Source of the DNA: JAAZPT01 sp034180455
Lineage (GTDB): Bacteria > Bacillota > Clostridia > Christensenellales > Aristaeellaceae
Length of the DNA: 64,000 nucleotides
Reading direction: 5' to 3'
Assembly: GCA_034180455.1 (NCBI GenBank)
Contig: JAXFOG010000032.1
Location: 89,720-153,719 of the forward strand
Part shown: one piece after another, positions 58,145 to 64,000 of the stretch
How positions within the stretch are numbered: the stretch's first letter is position 1
Layout: every line of letters begins with the position of its first letter
Position numbers and translations under genes: made by a program
The notes under the pieces: generated by a model
Database searches by the model: none
Seen by the model: the letters and a program-made list of their open reading frames with translations, nothing else
Told to the model about the DNA's origin: nothing

Positions 58145-59671
58145 ATGAAGAAAATAATCTCTTTAATTCTTGTATCAATATTGATTATTGCTACATGCTT
58201 TGCAGAAAGCGCTGAAGATAAAAAAATAATAGATTTGATGAATAGAAATGAATTTAATAACATCGCTCAGATCTGCTTTTGGGGGAATATAGCTGCTTGT
58301 GTTGCAAGCAAAAATGATATAAAGTATCTGTGCATTTTTGAAAAGAAAAACAATGAATGGCGTATCTCAATTGCCAATCCCAAGGTGCTAATACAGGAAG
58401 AAGACTATCCATCTTTATATTTAGACAACGATCAAGCACTATTTTGGTCATATAGTAAAATAGCTTTTAACTTTGTTGCCACTAGAAAAGATATCTACAC
58501 TTCACGATGGATTGTAGATCTATTCGCATATAATGAACTTGCAGATAAAAATGTATTAGAATATTGTTTTATATGGTCTGATGAAGATAATGGGAAAATA
58601 TTATATACGAAGCAAATCGATGATGAGAATGATAATATTTTAATGACAGAGGAAGAATATGAGATTTTAGTTCCTTGGCTAAGAGAATATATTACTCTAG
58701 ATAAATTTGATGTTGATAATTATTTGATCACATCATATGACTTTATTGATTTTAATATATGGAATGAGAAGTTTATAAGTAGTGCAGCAAAATATTATCT
58801 TCCAGAAAACAAATTGCTATTTGGACAATTCTGCAACGGCAATTTTCATTTTTATATGCAAAAGCCTAATAAAGATAAAGTGTACATTGTGAGCAAGTAC
58901 ATAAAAGACCAGGGAAAATATGAATTTATTGAAAGCACACCTATGCCAGAAAATTCATATTATGGTTCATATAATACAGGCGCTTATGTTTACTATAATC
59001 AGCAACATTCCAATTCTGATTCAGAACATGTTTCTTTGATAGATTATTATAGTATCAATGATAGTTATGGAGTAGTTCATTCTGGCAATGGTCAATTAAT
59101 ATTTGGCGAGAATTATGTTTACTCAGAAATAGATAGGCTTTATTGCTTTGGAGATCATCCGTGGAAAGATATTACAACAATTGATTGGAACACAATACCA
59201 TTGACGGTAGAAGATGCCTCTAGATCTATGAATGCAGATGGACTTGCAGTTGTAAATAACCTACGAGGAGAGGATAGACTAAATTTAAGGACTGAAGCAA
59301 ACACATTAAGTAAATCCCTTGGCAAATATTATAATGGAACACTTGTTAAAATAAATTATACTAAAAATGATTGGGTAAATGTAAACATTGGCAACCGTAC
59401 TGGATGGATGATGAAAAAATACTTAATCATAGGAGAGAAAAACAAACCAATAATAAGCAAATTTTCGTTTATGCCATATTTGAATCCAGTTAATGAAATC
59501 ACCAAATTTTATACTCTACCAAATTCCGATTATGTGTTAAAAAATGATCTTGGGTGCAAGAATATGCTTATAATAGGTATCTGTGGAGATGAATGGTATC
59601 ATGTGTGGTTGCCTTTTAAGAACGAATATGGATTTATAAAACAGAGCGATTTATGCGAAGGAAATGGTTAA
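58145..59671 (+). CDS. Exported SH3-like domain protein of unknown function
   Basis: The 508-residue protein has a signal peptide (MKKIISLILVSILIIATCFAES), a long region of about 350 residues with no family I can name, and two SH3-like segments near the end (about 382-430, LNLRTEANTLSKSLGKYYNGTLVKINYTKNDWVNVNIG, and about 445-505). It is rich in Tyr, Asn and Asp. A ribosome site AGGAAAG precedes the ATG. It lies downstream of the VanW terminator, so it is separately transcribed or read through. A wall-binding sensor or scaffold is possible. Confidence 0.72.
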   Translation: MKKIISLILVSILIIATCFAESAEDKKIIDLMNRNEFNNIAQICFWGNIAACVASKNDIKYLCIFEKKNNEWRISIANPKVLIQEEDYPSLYLDNDQALFWSYSKIAFNFVATRKDIYTSRWIVDLFAYNELADKNVLEYCFIWSDEDNGKILYTKQIDDENDNILMTEEEYEILVPWLREYITLDKFDVDNYLITSYDFIDFNIWNEKFISSAAKYYLPENKLLFGQFCNGNFHFYMQKPNKDKVYIVSKYIKDQGKYEFIESTPMPENSYYGSYNTGAYVYYNQQHSNSDSEHVSLIDYYSINDSYGVVHSGNGQLIFGENYVYSEIDRLYCFGDHPWKDITTIDWNTIPLTVEDASRSMNADGLAVVNNLRGEDRLNLRTEANTLSKSLGKYYNGTLVKINYTKNDWVNVNIGNRTGWMMKKYLIIGEKNKPIISKFSFMPYLNPVNEITKFYTLPNSDYVLKNDLGCKNMLIIGICGDEWYHVWLPFKNEYGFIKQSDLCEGNG

Positions 59672-59702
59672 ATTTATTAAATATAAAATAACTTATTAAA
59701 AT

Positions 59703-59733
59703 AAAAAAGATGGCTTTTTAAGCCATCTTTATT
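59703..59733. terminator. Bidirectional terminator between the SH3-like gene and the nitroreductase gene
   Basis: An 11-bp stem AAAGATGGCTT/AAGCCATCTTT with loop TTT is followed by ATTAG on the plus strand and by a U run on the minus strand, where A residues at 59,703-59,708 precede it. It separates the convergent genes. Confidence 0.85.
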
Positions 59734-59740
59734 AGTATGT

Positions 59741-60460
59741 TTATTCTTTCCAAACGAAGTTTTCTTTGCCTGCACCAATCTCGAAGAAATATTTTACAAT
59801 GCCTAAATCTATCTTTGTGCATACTCCAAATCCAGGAGTTATATGAACTGTGTTGCCATCAAGCATAAATTCAAATTTTTGCTGGTTCATTGCCGTTGGT
59901 GCAAGAAGAGCCATCTCTATTCCATCTTTAAACCATTGAGGAGAATCATCAGAGTTAAAGTCGATTTCTGGATTGTTGTTTAGCCAATCAGAATTATACT
60001 CGCTAGTTAAAACTACGTCATTATATAATTTTGAATTATGTGGCTTGCCCTCATCTTCACCATAGCCAAGGGCAATTACGCATACTAGCTTTTCATTATC
60101 CTTTACTTCAATTGCATCACTTATTTTTTTGTATGTAAGATATACGCAACATGTATTAAGACCTAAGGATTGAGCTTCTAGCATAAGCCTTGCTCCATAG
60201 TATCCACATTTTTCATCTAGATCATTTGTCTTTGGACCTATGAGTGCAAAATAATTTTTAACATTTTTGAATTTTCCATAGTGCGCCATAAATCCGTCAA
60301 ATGCTTTTGGCTCTTCGCACACTATTTGAATATGCATGTTACCTTCTTTGTTGCATTCATCAACTATTTCGTTTAGCTTATTTAGGGCCTCAGGGTCAAT
60401 TGGTTTGTCAAGATAGGATCTTACAGAATGCCTTTGTCTTATTATATCTTTTGTAATCAT
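59741..60460 (-). CDS. Nitroreductase family protein
   Basis: The 239-residue FMN-binding protein has DIIRQRHSVRSYLDKPI with the FMN-phosphate Arg, YGARLMLEAQSLGLNTCCVYLTYKK, and GIEMALLAPTAMNQQKFEF, typical of putative NAD(P)H nitroreductases. The substrate is unknown. GGAGGTATTT precedes the ATG. It is downstream of the MMPL gene by 13 bases, in the same operon. Confidence 0.92.
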   Translation of the reverse strand: MITKDIIRQRHSVRSYLDKPIDPEALNKLNEIVDECNKEGNMHIQIVCEEPKAFDGFMAHYGKFKNVKNYFALIGPKTNDLDEKCGYYGARLMLEAQSLGLNTCCVYLTYKKISDAIEVKDNEKLVCVIALGYGEDEGKPHNSKLYNDVVLTSEYNSDWLNNNPEIDFNSDDSPQWFKDGIEMALLAPTAMNQQKFEFMLDGNTVHITPGFGVCTKIDLGIVKYFFEIGAGKENFVWKE

Positions 60461-60473
60461 AAATACCTCCGAA

Positions 60474-62501
60474 TCAAATTTTTCTATCTACAAAATATAT
60501 TGCACAAGGTAACACAATTAATACTGCGATCACGCTTAATATTGCACCTCTGCCTACCAACATTGCAAGCTCGCTTATTGCAGATATCCTTGATATTAGT
60601 CCAGCTGCTATTCCACAGCAGGCTAGTATTCCTCCACTTGCTATTATGCTTTGTGATATTGAATTCATGGTGGCAATCAGCGCATCGTTTTTATTCATAT
60701 CTTTTCTATAACTTTCATAATGCTTGCTAAATAATATTGCATAGTCTATAGTAGCACCAAGCTGGAGAGAACTCACAATTATATATCCTAGGAATATCGT
60801 TGATGTTCCTTTGAAATATGGTATAGACATGTTTATCCATATTGCACCTTCTATCACCAATATCAGTAGTGCAGGAATACTCAACTTTTTAAATGTTACA
60901 GCTATTATTATAAACACAGCAGCTATGCTTAGCAAGTTTACATATATATAATCGCTTTTAACTGTGTTTTTTATATCTATACTTGCATTTACATCGCCAA
61001 GAATATAATGCTCATCATAGTACTCGCTCACTTTATTATTTATTTCATCTACAAGAGCAAAGGCTTCAGGCGACTCTCCAGATTGATCAATATACACTAT
61101 CATTCGCGAATATTCGTTGCCTACAAAATACTTTAAATATTGTTGAGGAAGCAATAAATTGGGTAGATTTGGATTGATATATGCATATAAGGATTCAACG
61201 GATTTCACACCTTTTATTGCTCTTAGCTGCTTTGCAAGCTCGGCTTCTTTTGCAGGCTCACCATTACGGAAGAGTATAGCCATGGGTTCGTTTGTTCCAA
61301 AGATACTTTCTATCTTTTTGCTATCTTCATATAACTTAGTTCCCTTGCTGGCAGCCATGGCAGATGAACCATATAGAAATTGATTCTTGCTTTGAAATAC
61401 AAATCCAACTACCATTATTACAAGAAATATAGGAATAATAAAATATTTAGACTTTAGAATTAATTTATTAAAAGATTCTGATTTTACAGTAAATCTTTTA
61501 TGCATAGTCTTTTCAACCAACTTATGAAAGGTAAGCACCAAAGCAGGCAGAGCAACAAGGCATGAAATAAGACTTATTACTATTCCTTTGGCTAGTACTA
61601 TTCCAAGATCAAACCCTATGCTATACCTCATAGCAACAAGCGCAAGCATTCCAGACACAGTAGTAAGGCAGCTTGAGAGCAGTGTTGGCAAAGAGAACTT
61701 TAGTGCATTTTTCATTGCCAATACATTGTCATGACCCTCGTTTTTTTCATCGTTAAACTTATGTAATAGAAAAATAGAATAATCCATGCTTATTGCAAAT
61801 TGTAATATAAGCATACACACTAAAGAGTAGAAACTTATACTATCAAACATTATGTTGCTGCCCATATTTATTACTAACGCACAGCCCATAGTAAACAACA
61901 AAAGGAATGCTTCCATATAGCTATCAAGCATTAAAATCAATATTATTATAAACAAAGGAACTGCGACATAGGCTATTTTGATTACATCATCAAAAGAACC
62001 TTGCCTAGTAAATCCAACACTTACTGCAGAGCCTTTTAAAGCTATTTCAGGAAACTTTTCTCTTATTTCTTTAATTGCATCAGAAGTCTTAAATGAATAG
62101 TCATTTTCTGTGAAAGCAATAATAAATCTTGCGTATCCATCTTTTAAAAAGTTGTTTTCTACAGATTCCTTACTAAGAGCACCCATATCCACAAGCATTT
62201 GAAAATCATCGGCAAAAGCAACCTTAGCTATACCATCAATCTTGCTTATTTCGTCTCTATAGTGTATAGCTTCTTCATAATCTGAAACTTTTGCCATAGC
62301 CTCGGCTGTACCTATATTGCCAAATTCCTTTTCCATAATATCTATGGCGCGAGTTGTATGCGATTCTTTAGGAAGGTATTTGCTTAAATTATAGTTGACG
62401 TTTACACTTGGAATGCATAGCCCAAAACCAAATGTTATCAATAAAAACAGTAAAATCACTATCTTTTTATGCTTTATTATAATTTCATTTAACCTATCCA
62501 T
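60474..62501 (-). CDS. MMPL/RND family membrane transporter
   Basis: The 675-residue protein has the RND two-half design: one helix at each half start, external domains (about 35-160 and 380-500), and five-helix blocks (about 165-340 and 510-670). DYSIFLLHKFNDEKNEG and YAILFSKHYESYRKDMNKNDA are the repeated motifs. It fits the small clostridial MMPL group whose substrates are lipids or drugs. The upstream space contains a DtxR-type regulator gene divergently oriented, so metal-linked control is possible. Confidence 0.9.
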   Translation of the reverse strand: MDRLNEIIIKHKKIVILLFLLITFGFGLCIPSVNVNYNLSKYLPKESHTTRAIDIMEKEFGNIGTAEAMAKVSDYEEAIHYRDEISKIDGIAKVAFADDFQMLVDMGALSKESVENNFLKDGYARFIIAFTENDYSFKTSDAIKEIREKFPEIALKGSAVSVGFTRQGSFDDVIKIAYVAVPLFIIILILMLDSYMEAFLLLFTMGCALVINMGSNIMFDSISFYSLVCMLILQFAISMDYSIFLLHKFNDEKNEGHDNVLAMKNALKFSLPTLLSSCLTTVSGMLALVAMRYSIGFDLGIVLAKGIVISLISCLVALPALVLTFHKLVEKTMHKRFTVKSESFNKLILKSKYFIIPIFLVIMVVGFVFQSKNQFLYGSSAMAASKGTKLYEDSKKIESIFGTNEPMAILFRNGEPAKEAELAKQLRAIKGVKSVESLYAYINPNLPNLLLPQQYLKYFVGNEYSRMIVYIDQSGESPEAFALVDEINNKVSEYYDEHYILGDVNASIDIKNTVKSDYIYVNLLSIAAVFIIIAVTFKKLSIPALLILVIEGAIWINMSIPYFKGTSTIFLGYIIVSSLQLGATIDYAILFSKHYESYRKDMNKNDALIATMNSISQSIIASGGILACCGIAAGLISRISAISELAMLVGRGAILSVIAVLIVLPCAIYFVDRKI

Positions 62502-62603
62502 TTACAACTCCAAATATCTTTTGTATTGCTCAAATAATTATAACACATTCTATGCAGATTAGAAGAAAAAAGAATTCAAAATGTCTAATTTTACATTGTT
62601 TAA

Positions 62604-62632
62604 TTGACATTTTATTATGATAATGATATATT
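62604..62632 (+). promoter_or_regulatory. Promoter of the DtxR-type regulator with a Fur-box-like spacer
   Basis: TTGACA (62,604-62,609) and TATATT (62,627-62,632) are 17 bases apart. The spacer and -10 region contain GATAATGATA (62,619-62,628), the hexamer repeat seen in Fur-type boxes. Metal control of this gene or the divergent MMPL operon is inferred. Confidence 0.65.
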
Positions 62633-62664
62633 TATTGTTAAGCAAGGTTAACTGGAGGAAATGT

Positions 62665-63045
62665 ATGGTAATTAGGGAATCGGCAGAAAATTATGTTGAG
62701 GCCGTTTTGATTTTAGAAAAGAAAAATGAAAGAGTGCATTCGGTTGATATTGCAAAATATCTTAATGTTTCAAAGCCTAGCGTATCTTATGCTATTCGTA
62801 ATCTTAGCGAAGCTGGGTATCTGTATATGGATGAAGATAACGAAAAGCAGATAAAACTTACAGATAAAGGCAGGGTTTTGGCTGAACGTATGTATGAAAG
62901 GCATTTGTTCTTTTCTCATTGGCTAGAGAGTTTGGGAATAGATGAAAAAACTGCAGCAGAGGAAGCATGTCGTATTGAGCATGTACTTAGCCGTAAAAGT
63001 TTTGATGCTATAAGAACGTTTGTTACTCAAAAGAATAAAAAATAA
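62665..63045 (+). CDS. DtxR/MntR-type metal-dependent regulator
   Basis: The 126-residue protein has a winged HTH (ESAENYVEAVLILEKKNERVHSVDIAKYLNVSKPSVSYAIRNLSEAGYL) and a dimer domain with AERMYERHLFFSHWLESLGI and ACRIEHVLSRKS, where His and Glu bind metal as in MntR. It lacks the C-terminal SH3 domain of DtxR, as MntR does. ATG at 62,665 lies six bases after GGAGG; an ATG at 62,661 in another frame stops after four codons. It may control the divergent MMPL operon. Confidence 0.9.
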   Translation: MVIRESAENYVEAVLILEKKNERVHSVDIAKYLNVSKPSVSYAIRNLSEAGYLYMDEDNEKQIKLTDKGRVLAERMYERHLFFSHWLESLGIDEKTAAEEACRIEHVLSRKSFDAIRTFVTQKNKK

Positions 63046-63056
63046 TAGCTTATAAT

Positions 63057-63094
63057 ATACCTCTTGATATTTAACATCAAGAGGTATATTTTTA
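63057..63094 (+). terminator. Terminator of the DtxR-type regulator gene
   Basis: A 12-bp stem ATACCTCTTGAT/ATCAAGAGGTAT with a seven-base loop is followed by ATTTTTAT, 12 bases after the stop. Confidence 0.92.
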
Positions 63095-63139
63095 TAAAAT
63101 TTTGGTTTTATAGTAAACTTATATCTTCAAACTAAACCG

Positions 63140-63193
63140 TTAGTTCAATTATATATAAACTAATTGTACCAGCTATACCTTTTTTATTATAAT
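63140..63193 (+). promoter_or_regulatory. Promoter and possible operator of the XRE gene
   Basis: TTGTAC (63,164-63,169) and TATAAT (63,188-63,193) are 18 bases apart. Directly before the -35 lies the palindrome TTAGTT-N12-AACTAA (63,140-63,163). XRE proteins often bind such sites in their own promoter. Autoregulation is inferred. Confidence 0.45.
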
Positions 63194-63236
63194 TTTATAT
63201 GTATAATATATATAAAAGCACATCGGAGGTACATAT

Positions 63237-64000
63237 ATGCGTTTGTCTTTGCCAGATAATATAAGCAGATTGCGTAAAGAGCATTGCTTAACACAGGAGC
63301 AGCTTGCCGAAGCGTTGGGAGTAACATTTGCATCTGTTTCAAAATGGGAGCGTGGAGTAGCCACTCCTGAATTAAGTCTTATAGCCGAGATGGCCGATAT
63401 ATTTGGCGTATCACTTGACGCATTAGTTGGATTTGAAGTGCGAAATGGTGAAAAATCAGCTCTAGAGAATAGAATAAAACTACTTCAGAAAGAGAAAAAA
63501 TATGAATCAGCAATTGCAGAAGCCGAGAAAGCGTTGCTACGTTATCAAAACGACTTTCATATTCTATATGTAGCAGCACAAACTTATGAATTTGCAGGAC
63601 TGGAACATCCAGACAAAAAGAAATACCTTTATAGAGCTATAGAGCTACTAGAAAGAGCTATTGTTCTTCTGTCACAAAATAATGATCCTGAAATAAGTGA
63701 AGTATCAATAAAGAAAGAAATCGCCCTTTGCTATATTACACTTGGCAATAACAAGAAAGGGATTGATATTCTAAAAAAATTCAATGTGTGTGGTATATAT
63801 GATCCACTAATTGCTATAACTTATACTCAAAACAAGGAATTTGATAATAAAGAGGCAGAACCATATATAACAAGTGCTTTTAGAAACATATTGGTAGACG
63901 CTATAAGTTCAATGAGTGCATTTGCAAACTATTTTTATAAAAAGGCAGATTATTTATCAAGCAAAGAATCGCTTATATGGCTTATAGATATGCTTCAAAA
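63237..64000 (+). CDS. XRE-family regulator with a TPR-like C-terminal region (cut by window end)
   Basis: The ATG at 63,237 follows GGAGGT by six bases. The visible 254 codons give an N-terminal HTH_3 domain (NISRLRKEHCLTQEQLAEALGVTFASVSKWERGVATPELSLIAEMADIFGVSLDALVG) followed by helical repeats (about 90-250, YESAIAEAEKALLRYQNDFHILYVAAQTYEFAG and KYLYRAIELLERAIVLLSQ) resembling TPRs. Such proteins can sense peptides, as Rgg/PlcR types do. The C-terminus is outside the window. Confidence 0.88.
   Translation, partial: MRLSLPDNISRLRKEHCLTQEQLAEALGVTFASVSKWERGVATPELSLIAEMADIFGVSLDALVGFEVRNGEKSALENRIKLLQKEKKYESAIAEAEKALLRYQNDFHILYVAAQTYEFAGLEHPDKKKYLYRAIELLERAIVLLSQNNDPEISEVSIKKEIALCYITLGNNKKGIDILKKFNVCGIYDPLIAITYTQNKEFDNKEAEPYITSAFRNILVDAISSMSAFANYFYKKADYLSSKESLIWLIDMLQ

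Noticed and set aside
1..64000. CRISPR arrays, insertion sequences, integrases, toxin-antitoxin pairs or prophage genes
   Set aside because: No regularly spaced repeats, transposase or integrase motifs were found; the genes are mainly core chromosomal.

Overview
The window is AT-rich chromosomal DNA from a low-GC Firmicute, most likely a member of the Clostridia. The evidence is a Gram-positive-type PolC of 1,459 residues beside dxr-rseP-ispG, a minD-rodA-spoVB-mazG(yabN)-rqcP block like that of Bacillus and Clostridium, Jag/KhpB next to YidC, a CD1247-type zinc-ribbon protein, and strong AGGAGG-like ribosome binding sites. TGA is used as a normal stop. A GH112 galactosyl-N-acetylhexosamine phosphorylase and GH13 and GdpD catabolic genes fit a gut commensal, but that is inference. 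No rRNA, tRNA, CRISPR array, insertion sequence or prophage was recognised. No gap without a gene exceeds 300 bases.

Layout. 1-2,043: end of birA, bioY (biotin), then a stand-alone BMP/PnrA-like nucleoside-type binding protein with its own promoter and a repeated 18-base motif. 2,134-8,666: a MerR regulator, then on the minus strand thyA-folA-GH112 and an MFS transporter-gdpD pair. 8,877-12,017: an MBL-fold protein and an NMT1/TauA-like ABC importer. 12,014-22,303 (minus): an MEP-pathway and replication operon dxr-rseP-ispG-polC, followed by a GT-C-like membrane protein, a 71-residue protein and GtrA. 22,450-26,262: GH13 alpha-glucosidase, aldose epimerase and a DUF1576-like membrane protein. 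26,294-29,374 (minus): yhbY, obg, nth, traX-like. 29,490-31,568: M24 peptidase, efp, CD1247 protein. 31,844-42,554: a long collinear run minD-rodA-spoVB-mazG-hup-rqcP-ispDF-MBL-comEC-holA. 42,600-43,082: a DUF1292 gene with a structured leader. 43,158-46,503 (minus): rpmH-rnpA-yidD-yidC-jag-phosphoesterase from a perfect consensus promoter. 46,675-52,715: HAD hydrolase, membrane protein, methyltransferase, Hsp33, HEAT protein and a zinc-ribbon/TPR protein. 52,750-59,671: a degenerate TlyA, an esterase, and envelope genes (exported caspase-fold protein, GtrB-type glycosyltransferase, VanW protein, SH3-like protein). 59,741-64,000: nitroreductase, MMPL transporter, DtxR-type regulator, XRE regulator (cut by the window end).

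The most notable observation is at start codons. dxr and the secreted caspase-fold gene have no usable ATG, GTG or TTG. In both, a strong Shine-Dalgarno sits exactly 8 bases before ATA AAA, and starting there restores the expected N-terminus (the NADPH-binding loop of Dxr, the signal peptide of the caspase protein). This suggests natural AUA initiation. Other points are a PolC whose PHP domain has lost metal ligands, a degenerate TlyA, two ABC-type binding proteins without a lipobox, a 63-base unclassified RNA element upstream of the DUF1292 gene, a nested hairpin between rpmH and rnpA, and a MerR-gene terminator whose loop is the stop codon.

Three MEP enzymes encoded here (Dxr, IspG, IspDF) share the isoprenoid pathway that feeds undecaprenyl phosphate. 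RodA, SpoVB, GtrA/GtrB, the GT-C protein and VanW would use or modify lipid-linked envelope intermediates. RnpA, L34, YidC, YidD, Jag, EF-P, Obg, YhbY, RqcP and Hsp33 are translation and protein-quality functions.
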